NCBI GenBank assembly: GCA_002355495.1
Contig: AP017424.1
Location: forward strand, 6,947,501-7,011,500
Length of the DNA stretch: 64,000 bases
From: Streptomyces laurentii
GTDB taxonomy: Bacteria > Actinomycetota > Actinomycetes > Streptomycetales > Streptomycetaceae
Direction of reading: 5' to 3'
The translations under genes were made by a program, and so were the position numbers. Of the stretch, positions 55,151-63,307 are shown one piece after another. The notes under the pieces were generated by a model, which was given only the letters and a program-made list of their open reading frames with translations, did not search any database and was not told where the DNA came from. How positions within the stretch are numbered: the first letter of the stretch is position 1; each line of letters begins with the position of its first letter.

Positions 55151-55458
55151 CAAAGTCCTCGAAGTCGACATCAGGCAGGGGCCGACCACAGGAATTCATC
55201 GCCGCCCCTTGCGTACAGGGCCCTTATCGAACCGGGACTTCGCGAGCGCGTCCACCGTAGAAAGGGACAGAAGACGGGCAACCCGCGAGCACCTTCCATG
55301 ATGTGCGTCACACGCGAAAATATTGTAGGGATTTCATTGGCAGGCCGGACCTGCATGATCCAGAGCATCCGATTCCATCACGTCGCAAATCGGGAATGTC
55401 CGCGGCGAAATTCCTTTCCGGCGGGCATGGCCGGATTTTCCCGCCAAACGACGGAATA
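55151..55458. other. Intergenic region, lower GC, with CRP-like half-palindrome
   Basis: 308 bases with reduced GC content, upstream of the small secreted protein (minus strand). No gene seen. ATGA-N6-TCAC at 55298-55311 resembles a degenerate CRP site; a perfect CGTGA-N6-TCACG occurs 2.3 kb away upstream of the ALF-repeat protein. Confidence 0.45.
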
Positions 55459-55506
55459 GCGGTGGCCGGTGCCCCGGAACGTCCGTTCCGCGACACCGGC
55501 CACCGC
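55459..55506. terminator. Long hairpin terminator after ALF-repeat gene
   Basis: A 13-bp perfect outer stem GCGGTGGCCGGTG/CACCGGCCACCGC (55459-55471 with 55494-55506) and an inner stem CGGAA/TTCCG around a short loop, 18 bases beyond the stop of the minus-strand ALF-repeat gene. Confidence 0.8.
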
Positions 55507-55523
55507 CGTCGGACGTGATGCGC

Positions 55524-57200
55524 CTACGGTGTCTCCACCTTGGTGAGCACCAGGGCCGGCGGTTCGTCCGGGACACGGAACTCCACCGTGCCCGGGCCGT
55601 TCGGGTAGAGCTGGAGACCGGCGACCTCCCCGGGTGCGGGGTCGTCGACGAACAGATAGACGAAGTCGTCGGACGCCTTGCTGTCGACGAACTCCCACCG
55701 GCCACTGAAGTCGTCACGGTCGGAGGAGCCGTCCGTCGACACGTCGGTGGCGGAGAACGCCCCGTCGGAGCCGAGCACGACCTCACCGCCGGTCCCGGCG
55801 TCGCGGTACGTGCCGGGCAACGCGTCCGGGTCGACCGCGGCCGTACACCCCGAGACGAGCGCCACGGCGGCCTCGGAGCGCGCGGTTCCGGCGGCGACGG
55901 CGGCGTCGGCCGAGGCACGCGCGGCGGCGGCGGCGTTGACCGCGGAACTGGCGGCGGCCGCGCCCGCGCGGTCCGCGGCGTCGGCGGCCAGGGCCGCGAG
56001 GTCGGCCTTCAGCGCGACCGAGCGGACGAAGCCGACCACCGTGCGCGCGACGGTCGCCGCCGCCCTGGCCGCGCTCGCCATCGACGCGTCCTTGGACGCG
56101 GCGATCGCCGCCCGGTAGGCACCCGCCGCGGCGCGCCCGGCGGACGCGGCAGCGGCTGCCGCCGCGTTCGCCGCCGCGACCGAACGCTGCGCGGCGGCCT
56201 GCGCGGTCCGCGAGGCCGCCACCGCGGTCGACGCCGCGGCGGCCGCGCCCTTCGCGGCCTGCGCGGCCTTGCCCGCCGCCTTGGCCGAGCGCGCGACATC
56301 CTGCTGGGCGGCCTGGGCCTCGGCCTTGGCCTCCAGCGCCGCGGCCTTCGCCTTCTCGGCCGCCTCGACCGCCTGGGCGGACAGCTCGACGGCCTCGTCG
56401 GTCTTCCGGCCGGCGCGGCGGCCCTTCGCCTCCACGACCTTGACCAGCTGCTCGATCGTCGCGGTTTCCTCGTCACGCGCCCGGGCGATGAACTGACCCG
56501 TCTCCAGGAACCAGCTGACCGCCCGCGCCGACCCGTCGTCCAGGGCCCGCTGCGCGTACGTGTACACCTGCGGAGACGCCGTCACGAGGATGTTCGTCAC
56601 CTCGACGCGCTCGTCCTCCGCCTGGGCGGTGAACCGACCGCCGCTGAGGAAGGCACGCAACGCGAAGGTCGACTCGGCGTCCAGCGCGGTCGATCCCGCA
56701 CGCTGCACGCCCCGCTCGCCGTTGGCCATGACCGTGGACACGGCCACCCGGAGATCCTCCCGCACCGCGTCCTGGAAACCGCCGTTCAGGAAGGACTGGA
56801 CCGCCGCGTCCCCGCCGGACAACGCCCCGCCGATGCCGTCACGCGTCGCCTTGCCCGCCGTGACCAGGGACTTGGCGAGCGTGAACCGGCTGTCCTCGGC
56901 CCGGGCCACGGGCAGCGTCTGCCCGAGGAACGTCGTCACGTCCGCCGCGCTGCCCACCAGTGCCGCGGCCGCCGCGGCGCGGACGGCCCGGCCGCCCGAT
57001 CTGTAGGCCCAGACCACCTTGCCGCGGTCGGTGTCCGGAAGGTTGGACCCCTCGGGCAGCTCCGCGCCGCCCGGCTCGCCCGCCGCGTACGCCGTGCCGG
57101 ACCCGATCGCGCCGAGGGGCAGCGCGCAGCCGGCCGCCACCCCGGTGAAAATGGCCAGCATCTGACGCCTGCTGAACCCCTGTCGTGACTGCTGTGGCAT
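55524..57200 (-). CDS. Secreted ALF-repeat protein with alanine-rich helical region
   Basis: A 558-residue protein with a Tat-type signal (SRRQMLAIFTGVAAG). The N-terminal third has about six short ALF repeats (ALSGGDAAVQSFLNGGF, AFLSGGRFTAQAEDER, ALDDGSARAVSWFLETG). From ~240 to ~435 the sequence is a long Ala/Lys/Glu-rich helix or coiled coil, then a C-terminal beta-rich domain begins at GTYRDAGTGGEVVLGSDGAF. Family members are exported by streptomycetes and often linked to polymorphic-toxin carrier proteins; this one has no obvious toxin domain. ATG 57198-57200. A 58-kb neighbour promoter region with a CRP-like site lies upstream. Confidence 0.82.
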   Translation of the reverse strand: MPQQSRQGFSRRQMLAIFTGVAAGCALPLGAIGSGTAYAAGEPGGAELPEGSNLPDTDRGKVVWAYRSGGRAVRAAAAAALVGSAADVTTFLGQTLPVARAEDSRFTLAKSLVTAGKATRDGIGGALSGGDAAVQSFLNGGFQDAVREDLRVAVSTVMANGERGVQRAGSTALDAESTFALRAFLSGGRFTAQAEDERVEVTNILVTASPQVYTYAQRALDDGSARAVSWFLETGQFIARARDEETATIEQLVKVVEAKGRRAGRKTDEAVELSAQAVEAAEKAKAAALEAKAEAQAAQQDVARSAKAAGKAAQAAKGAAAAASTAVAASRTAQAAAQRSVAAANAAAAAAASAGRAAAGAYRAAIAASKDASMASAARAAATVARTVVGFVRSVALKADLAALAADAADRAGAAAASSAVNAAAAARASADAAVAAGTARSEAAVALVSGCTAAVDPDALPGTYRDAGTGGEVVLGSDGAFSATDVSTDGSSDRDDFSGRWEFVDSKASDDFVYLFVDDPAPGEVAGLQLYPNGPGTVEFRVPDEPPALVLTKVETP

Positions 57201-58026
57201 CACGACCCCCTTCTCTTCCGCTCGTGTCTTCCCGACCCAGGCCCGGTGGGGTGGCGGGACACGGCGGCGCCGTGTCGCACCACCGGGGCGAGCCGCGACG
57301 CGCCTGCCGGCACCGTCCTGATCGCGGTCAGGACGCGCCCCCGGCAGCCGGCGGACCGTGGCCCGTCTTCTCGTACGCCGAGTCGAGCTCCGTACCCCGG
57401 ACGTCCCGCGTGCCGGAAGTCCGCCCGCGCCGTCGCGGCCGAGACCGAGAACGAGTGCACCGGGGGAGGACCGCGGCGCACGGGACAACGGCCCTCGGGC
57501 GGTGCGGCTTCGGCGCGGCCTCGGAGTTCGACTATGGGTAAGAGAAATGCGTCGTCGCCCCCCTGCGGTTCAATTCCCTTATTGAAGCCGGGGCTCCGCC
57601 GGCGCGTCCAATTCAGAAATCGGGCAGAATCCCGACAACCCCTGAGTGCGTTTCGTGACGTGTATCACGCGGTGAATCGGTTTGAATGCTTCCGGTGAAT
57701 GTCTGTTCCGGTGGAGTTTTTCGGTCTCGCTGGCGGATTGATCTCGATTCCTCGATGGTTCGGTCATGTGCGGGGATATCGCGGGTTTACCCTGTTCCGT
57801 CTCGCCGATACGGACGTGTGTCGTTCCGGTGGATACGTCCGCGACCGCGCGGTGAGGCGGCCGGTCCCGTCCTTGACGAACCGTCAACTCATGGTGTCCC
57901 ACGGTGGTGTCGGGGTGCCGTAGGGGCATCAGGGAGAGGGGGCGAGAGGCGGGGCGAGAGGTGGTCGATGGGCCGTGGCGGCGACGCGATAATGGCGGCC
58001 GACGACACGAACATCCCTGGGGGGAT
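57201..58026. other. Large divergent intergenic region
   Basis: 826 bases between the ALF-repeat and glycerophosphodiesterase genes. Base composition falls at ~57540-57800. Short open frames exist (for example 57699-57923) but have no ribosome site or recognisable motifs. A CRP-like palindrome is at 57654-57669. Promoters for both flanking genes are expected. Confidence 0.5.
57654..57669. promoter_or_regulatory. CRP-like palindrome
   Basis: CGTGA (57654-57658), six bases CGTGTA, TCACG (57665-57669): a perfect 5-bp inverted repeat matching the CRP consensus GTGA-N6-TCAC. Placed 358 bases before the glycerophosphodiesterase start. Confidence 0.5.
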
Positions 58027-58884
58027 ATGCGAATCCATGGTTCCGCTGCCGGGGCCGCGGCCACCGTGCTGGCCGTGGTCCTGGCGACCGGGCTCACCGG
58101 GTGCGGTGCGTCCGAGCCGTCCGCCGACGCGGGTACCGGCCCGGGCGCCGCTGCATCGGCGGTTCCGGCCATTCAGGACGGTACGGACGGGCCGAAGCTC
58201 CCGACTCCGTTCACCGTCGGACACCGCGGGGTCATGGACACCGCACCCGAGAACACCCTGCGTTCCTTCAAGGAGGCGGAGAAGGCGGGTCTGGACCTCA
58301 TCGAGCTCGACCTCCATCTCAGCAAGGACGGCGCGCTCGTCGTCATGCACGACGCCACCGTCGACCGCACGACGGACGGCACCGGTCCGGTCTCCGGGAA
58401 GACCATCGCGGAGCTGCGCGAGCTCGACGCCGGCGAGGGCGAGCGGGTGTCCGTCTTCGAGGAGGTCGTGGACGTCGTCAAGACGCCGATCCAGGCCGAG
58501 ATCAAGGACGTCCGCGCGGCCCGGGCCCTGGCGAAGGTGCTGAACGCACGTCATCTGACCGGGCGCGTCGAGGTGAGCTCCTTCCACGACGAGGCCCTGG
58601 CGGAGGTTCGTGCCCTGGTGCCGGGGGTGCGGACCGCGCTCGTCGCCGACAAGGACCAGGCGGACGTGGTGAAGCGCGCGCAGGCCGTGGGCGCGACCGA
58701 GCTGGTGCTCAACATCGAACGGCTCACGCTCGAGACGGTCGAGCAGGCGCACAAGGCGAAGATGCGGGTCGTCGGCTGGGTGGTCAACGATCAGGACCGG
58801 GTACGCCTGGCGCGCGCGCTCAAGCTCGACGGGGCGACGACCAACCGGCCTGACATCAAGTACACGGTGGGCACGGAGAAGTGA
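58027..58884 (+). CDS. Glycerophosphodiester phosphodiesterase lipoprotein
   Basis: A 285-residue lipoprotein (lipobox LTGC) with a GDPD domain from ~60. Active-site motifs: GHRGVMDTAPENTLRSF (His-Arg-Gly, Glu-Asn), IELDLHLSKDGALVVMHD (Glu-x-Asp, His) and the C-terminal VGWVVND. It hydrolyses glycerophosphodiesters to glycerol-3-phosphate outside the cell, providing phosphate or carbon. ATG 58027 lies within a GGGGGGAT context. It stands alone and ends at a strong hairpin. Confidence 0.92.
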   Translation: MRIHGSAAGAAATVLAVVLATGLTGCGASEPSADAGTGPGAAASAVPAIQDGTDGPKLPTPFTVGHRGVMDTAPENTLRSFKEAEKAGLDLIELDLHLSKDGALVVMHDATVDRTTDGTGPVSGKTIAELRELDAGEGERVSVFEEVVDVVKTPIQAEIKDVRAARALAKVLNARHLTGRVEVSSFHDEALAEVRALVPGVRTALVADKDQADVVKRAQAVGATELVLNIERLTLETVEQAHKAKMRVVGWVVNDQDRVRLARALKLDGATTNRPDIKYTVGTEK

Positions 58885-58892
58885 GCCAGGGG

Positions 58893-58947
58893 CGGTACGA
58901 GGGCGGGAGCCGGAGCGAGGACCGCACGGCCTCCCGCCCTCGTACCG
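58893..58947. terminator. Hairpin terminator after glycerophosphodiesterase
   Basis: A 17-bp perfect inverted repeat (58893-58909 with 58931-58947, 21-base loop) starting nine bases after the stop codon. Confidence 0.85.
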
Positions 58948-59052
58948 AGCGGCCGGCCCGGGCCGGAGCCCGATTGACCGGTCCTACCGGGCGAGCGCGG
59001 GTGCGGGTGTGACGGCGACGACGCACCGGCGCCCGCACCCCGCGCCCTCGGG

Positions 59053-60480
59053 TCAGGAGACGTCGTCCCCGACCGTGATCTCCTCTCTGATCCCCGTCGC
59101 CGGGGCGGCCGCAGGTTTCGCGGTGTCCGGCGTCATGCCGTCCGGCCGTGCGCCCGGGCTCAGGTTCGCGAGGAGCTGCCGGGCCAGACCGAGCCCCGTA
59201 CCGCCCATCGTGAGCGCCTTGGCGAACGTCTCCGCCATCCCGTCCGCGCCGTTGAGCAGCACCATCTGATCGACGTTGCCGAACGCCGACGCGCCCGCCT
59301 CCACGATCTCCGGCCATTTCTCGGCGAGTTGCTGGGCGACCACGGCCTCCTGGTTCTCCGCGAGGGCCGCCGCCCGGGCCTTGATCGCCTCGGCTTCGGC
59401 CAGACCCTTCGCCCGGGTCGCCTCGGCGACCGCGAGGCCCTTGGCATGCGCCGCGGCCGCCTCGGCCTCACCGGTCACCCGGGTGGCCGTCGCCATCGCC
59501 GCGCTGGCCAGTTCGGTCTTCTTCGCCTCGGCCTCGGCGCCCAGGATGCGCGCGTCGCGTTCGGCGGCCGCCAGCGTCCGCTTCTCGTACGCCTTGGCGT
59601 CGGCCGGCTTGCGGACCGACGCCTGGAGCTGCTGTTCCTTGCGGTGGGCCTCCAGTTCGGCGATCCGGGTCTCCTCGACCACGACCTCCTGGCGTGCCGC
59701 GGCGTCGGCCAGCGGACCGGCCTGCCGGGCCTTCGCCCCGGCCCGGTCGCGTTCGGCCTGGTAGCCGGCCTGGAGGATCTCGCTGTCGCGGGTCGCCTCC
59801 GACATCCGTGCCGCGGCCTGCTGTTCGGCCTCGGTCGCCCGCTGGTTGGCCTCCGCCTGTGCGATCCGGGCGTCACGCTGGACGGCCGCCGCGTGCGGCG
59901 CGGCCAGGTTCGTGATGTACCCGGTCGGGTCCTCGATCTCGTGGATCTGCAACGAGTCCACGATCAGGCCCAGTTTCTCCATCTCCGTGCCACAGGCCGA
60001 ACGGGCCTGCCCGGTCAGCTTCTCCCGATCCCGGATCATGTCCTCGACCGTCAACCCGCCGACGATGGCGCGGAGATGACCGGCGAAGACGATGTGCACC
60101 CGCTCCGACATCAGCTTCTGCTGGTCGAGGAAACGGCGGGCGGCGTTGGCGATCGACACGTAGTCGTCACCCACCTTGAAGATCACGACGCCCCGCACCT
60201 TCAGCGGGATGCCCTGGTGCGTGACGCATTCCACCGACAGCTGGGTCTCGTTGAGGTCGAGCGACAGTTTCCGCACCGCCTGGACGCCGGGCGTGACGAG
60301 CGTGCCCCGTCCGGTGACGATCCGGAACCCCATGCCGTCGCCGAGGCCCTCCGTCTTGTGGTTCGAACCGGAGATGATCAGCGCCTCGTTGGGCTCGGCG
60401 ACGCGCCACATCAGTTTGAACAGAGCGATCAGAACGACGACGGCGCCACCGATGGCGCCCGCCAGAATCCCGAGGCTCAT
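59053..60480 (-). CDS. Flotillin family (SPFH) membrane protein
   Basis: A 475-residue protein. One N-terminal hydrophobic segment (~5-25) anchors an SPFH/PHB domain (~30-200; VAEPNEALIISGSN, GVVIFKVGDDYVSIANAARRFLDQQ), followed by a long Ala/Glu/Arg-rich coiled coil (~205-400) and a C-terminal flotillin motif region (VAQQLAEKWPEIVEAGASAFGNVDQMVLLNGADGM). Flotillins scaffold membrane microdomains. ATG 60478-60480 with AAGGGGGA upstream. The NfeD-like gene 83 bases upstream on the same strand is the usual partner. Confidence 0.93.
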   Translation of the reverse strand: MSLGILAGAIGGAVVVLIALFKLMWRVAEPNEALIISGSNHKTEGLGDGMGFRIVTGRGTLVTPGVQAVRKLSLDLNETQLSVECVTHQGIPLKVRGVVIFKVGDDYVSIANAARRFLDQQKLMSERVHIVFAGHLRAIVGGLTVEDMIRDREKLTGQARSACGTEMEKLGLIVDSLQIHEIEDPTGYITNLAAPHAAAVQRDARIAQAEANQRATEAEQQAAARMSEATRDSEILQAGYQAERDRAGAKARQAGPLADAAARQEVVVEETRIAELEAHRKEQQLQASVRKPADAKAYEKRTLAAAERDARILGAEAEAKKTELASAAMATATRVTGEAEAAAAHAKGLAVAEATRAKGLAEAEAIKARAAALAENQEAVVAQQLAEKWPEIVEAGASAFGNVDQMVLLNGADGMAETFAKALTMGGTGLGLARQLLANLSPGARPDGMTPDTAKPAAAPATGIREEITVGDDVS

Positions 60481-60563
60481 GGGCAAGGTCCCCCTTCACC
60501 GGAGCCGTGCGGTTCCGGTGAGGGGGAGTCTGCTCTTGCCGCGCCCCGCGCTCAATGGATCGG

Positions 60564-60782
60564 TCAACTGTCGTACGCGGCTGTGACATAGACCGTGCGC
60601 GGAGGGAGATGTTCCACGACCACGACGACCGTCCCGACCTCGATCCGGCCGTCGCCCGCGGCCGGATACGCGAGGAAGTGCTCGGCGCCGCCCCGGATCC
60701 GGACCATCACCTCGCCGACGAGGCCGGGGCCGACAGTGCCGGTGACCCGGCCGAGCATTCCCACCATCGAAGCGTCGCCCAT
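60564..60782 (-). CDS. NfeD-like OB-fold protein, flotillin partner
   Basis: A 72-residue protein with a single OB-like fold: GRVTGTVGPGLVGEVMVRIRGG, AGDGRIEVGTVVVVVEHLPPRTVYVTAAY. No transmembrane segment is present, so it matches only the soluble C-terminal domain of NfeD proteins. It directly precedes the flotillin gene, as NfeD and flotillin genes usually pair. ATG 60780-60782. Confidence 0.82.
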   Translation of the reverse strand: MGDASMVGMLGRVTGTVGPGLVGEVMVRIRGGAEHFLAYPAAGDGRIEVGTVVVVVEHLPPRTVYVTAAYDS

Positions 60783-61006
60783 GTGCCCACCGTACGGCAG
60801 GCGCCGGAGGGTACGGACCGGGATGCGGCGCTCCGGAACGGGATGGTCGGGGGAGTGCCGGGAAGAGGGGCGGGCGGGGGAGCGGCACGGAAGGGTGTGG
60901 GGCGCGATCCGGGGGCGGGGCCTGGGCGGTCCCGCTCCCCGGTGCGCGGCACGGCCCCGCGAGTCGAGCCGGGCGGCGACCGCCCGACCGGCTTAGCGTC
61001 GGTCCC

Positions 61007-61327
61007 ATGAGCACTCACGCCAAGCGCCCGCACCCCCGGAGCGCGCACCCTCTGCGGTTCGAGATCCTGCTGGTGCCCGAGCACGTCGAGGACCGCGGCG
61101 GCGCCTCCGTGGAGAACAGCGCCGTCCGTACGGCGGTCGTCGAGGCCACCGGACACACCGGCGAGTCCGGCTACCCGATCTACGAGGGCCATGGCCTGGT
61201 CGCCGACATCGACCCCGGCACGCGCACCGTGGAGGCGCTGCTCGTGGACGGACGGGAGCTGGACTACGGCCTGACGGCGCTGGTCAGGGAGCTGGAGCCG
61301 GGGAGGGCCGGCCGGCCGGGCCGTTGA
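61007..61327 (+). CDS. Hypothetical protein
   Basis: A 106-residue soluble protein from ATG 61007. It has a His/Arg/Pro-rich start, then a small alpha/beta region (LRFEILLVPEHVEDRGG ... AVVEATGHTGESGYPIYEGHGLVADIDP). No known motif is recognised. It is divergent from the NfeD-like gene (224-base gap, GC-rich, nothing recognised) and 149 bases upstream of the thiolase gene. Confidence 0.6.
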   Translation: MSTHAKRPHPRSAHPLRFEILLVPEHVEDRGGASVENSAVRTAVVEATGHTGESGYPIYEGHGLVADIDPGTRTVEALLVDGRELDYGLTALVRELEPGRAGRPGR

Positions 61328-61476
61328 CAGAACGAACGGTCGGGCGGGAGACTCGGGCGCGACGGGGACGAAGATCGTACGGCGCGACGGCGGCCGTGGA
61401 TCGGGACACGCCCGCCCCGTCCGGCCGGTCCGGCTCGTCCGCCCGGCCGTCCGGACGAAGGCCTGGGAGAGAACCG

Positions 61477-62661
61477 ATGAGCATCCGCGACGTCTACATC
61501 GTCGACGCCGTCCGTACCCCGATCGGCAAGTTCGGCGGCGCGCTCTCCTCGGTCCGCCCCGACGATCTGGCCGCCCATGTCGTCCGCTCCCTCGTCCGGC
61601 GTACGCCCGCCCTCGACCCGGCCCTCGTCGACGACGTCTACTTCGGCGACGCCAACGGCGCCGGCGAGGACAACCGCGACGTGGCCCGGATGGCCGTCCT
61701 GCTCGCCGGACTGCCCACGACCGTCCCCGGCGTGACCGTCAACCGCCTGTGCGGCTCCGGCATGGAAGCGGTGATCCAGGCGGCCCGCGCGATCGCCGTC
61801 GGCGACGCCTCGGTGGCCATCGCCGGCGGCGTCGAGTCGATGTCCCGCGCCCCGTGGGTGCTGCAGAAGCCGGAGCGGGCCTTTCCGGCCGGTCACCAGC
61901 AGTTGCACTCCACGACCCTCGGCTGGCGGATGACCAACCCGCGGATGCCCGCCGAGTGGACCGTCCCCCTGGGCGAGGGCGCCGAACTCGTCGCCGACAA
62001 GCACGCCATCGGCCGCGAGGAGCAGGACGCCTTCGCCCTCGCCAGCCACCGCAAGGCCGCCGCGGCGTGGGCCGAGGGGCTGTACGACGGGGAGGTCGTC
62101 CCGTACGAGGGCGTGGACCTGGTCCGCGACGAGTGCATCCGCGACACCACCTCGCCGGAGGCCCTGGCCAAGCTCAAGCCCTCCTTCCGCCCCGACGGCA
62201 CCGTCACCGCCGGCAACGCCTCCCCGCTCAACGACGGCGCCGCGGCGCTGCTGCTGGTCGACGAGGCCGGACTGCGCGAGACCGGACGCGAGCCCCTCGC
62301 CCGGATCCGGGCCTCCGCCGTCACCGGCGTCGAGCCGCAGCTCTTCGGGCTCGGCCCGGTGGAGGCGGTGCGCCGCGCGCTGGACAAGGCCGGGCGGGGC
62401 TTCGCCGACCTGACCACCTTCGAGCTGAACGAGGCGTTCGCCGCCCAGGCCCTCGGCTGCCTGGCCGAGTGGCCGGAGCTGGACCCGGCCCGGGTCAACC
62501 CGCGCGGTGGCGCCATCGCGATCGGCCACCCGCTCGGCGCCTCGGGCGCCCGGCTCACCGGCGCGGTCGCCCACCAGCTCGCGGCGGCCGGCTCGGGTAC
62601 GGGCCTCGCCGCGCTCTGCATCGGCGTCGGCCAGGGCCTCGCGTTGGTCCTGGAGCGCTGA
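61477..62661 (+). CDS. Acetyl-CoA C-acyltransferase (thiolase)
   Basis: A 394-residue thiolase of the normal length. Catalytic residues are in VNRLCGSGME (nucleophile Cys), AIGHPLGASGAR (His) and LCIGVGQG (second Cys). The N-terminus VYIVDAVRTPIGKFGG is typical. The segment GDANGAGEDNRDVARMA is the 3-oxoadipyl-CoA thiolase-like loop, so beta-ketoadipate or beta-oxidation use is possible; no pathway genes adjoin. ATG 61477 with GGGAGA upstream. Confidence 0.93.
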   Translation: MSIRDVYIVDAVRTPIGKFGGALSSVRPDDLAAHVVRSLVRRTPALDPALVDDVYFGDANGAGEDNRDVARMAVLLAGLPTTVPGVTVNRLCGSGMEAVIQAARAIAVGDASVAIAGGVESMSRAPWVLQKPERAFPAGHQQLHSTTLGWRMTNPRMPAEWTVPLGEGAELVADKHAIGREEQDAFALASHRKAAAAWAEGLYDGEVVPYEGVDLVRDECIRDTTSPEALAKLKPSFRPDGTVTAGNASPLNDGAAALLLVDEAGLRETGREPLARIRASAVTGVEPQLFGLGPVEAVRRALDKAGRGFADLTTFELNEAFAAQALGCLAEWPELDPARVNPRGGAIAIGHPLGASGARLTGAVAHQLAAAGSGTGLAALCIGVGQGLALVLER

Positions 62662-62762
62662 GCCCCGGCCGAGCCCCGGCCGAGCTCCGGCCGGGTGTGC
62701 CCTTCGGCTGAGCCCTTCGGCCCGGCCGCGTACGCCCCGGCCGCTCCCACGCGTACGAAAAA

Positions 62763-62787
62763 GGCGGCCCGGTTCTCCCGGGCCGCC
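62763..62787 (-). terminator. Rho-independent terminator of thioredoxin gene
   Basis: A 10-bp perfect stem GGCGGCCCGG/CCGGGCCGCC (62763-62772 with 62778-62787, five-base loop) followed on the minus strand by a T run (complement of GAAAAAG at 62757-62763). One of the few T-tract terminators in the window. Confidence 0.85.
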
Positions 62788-62803
62788 CTTCGTCACACGC
62801 GGG

Positions 62804-63184
62804 TTACTTCTCCTGCGCGGCACCGGCCTGCTGGTCGGCGACGGACTTGCGGACCTCGTCCATGTCCAGCTTGCGGGCCTGGCCGATGACATCCTCCAGC
62901 GCGGCCTCCGGCAGCGCGCCGGGCTGCGCGAAGATCGCCACCTTGTCCCGGACGATCATCAGAGTCGGGATCGAGCGGATCTCGAAGGCCGCCGCCAGCT
63001 CCTGCTGCGCCTCGGTGTCCACCTTGGCGAAGACCAGATCCTGGTGACGCTCGGAGGCCGCCTCGAACACGGGACCGAACTGACGGCACGGACCGCACCA
63101 GGAAGCCCAGAAGTCGATCAGAACGAAATCGTTGTCACTCACGATCTCGTCGAAGTTGTCCTTGGTGAGCTCAACCGTGCTCAT
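62804..63184 (-). CDS. Thioredoxin
   Basis: A 126-residue thioredoxin with the redox motif WCGPC (C30/C33) in FWASWCGPCRQF, the cis-Pro loop IRSIPTLM and an Asp at the family position (LIDFWA). ATG 63182-63184. The C-terminus has a short helical extension beyond the usual ~108 residues. It is divergent from the flavoprotein disulfide reductase gene, with 123 bases between starts. Confidence 0.95.
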   Translation of the reverse strand: MSTVELTKDNFDEIVSDNDFVLIDFWASWCGPCRQFGPVFEAASERHQDLVFAKVDTEAQQELAAAFEIRSIPTLMIVRDKVAIFAQPGALPEAALEDVIGQARKLDMDEVRKSVADQQAGAAQEK

Positions 63185-63307
63185 GCTTCCTGCCTTTCCT
63201 GGTGCAGCGTCGGGTACGCCGTCCTCCACCGTCCCTCGGGGGGACTCGTCACGCTCAACGGCGTAGCGGGTGTCTCTATTCCGCCTCGTCCCCAGCAGAC
63301 TGTCCCC

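Noticed and set aside
57699..57923. A 74-codon plus-strand frame in the large gap before the glycerophosphodiesterase
   Set aside because: No ribosome site, no motif, and codon use unlike its neighbours; retained only as intergenic region.
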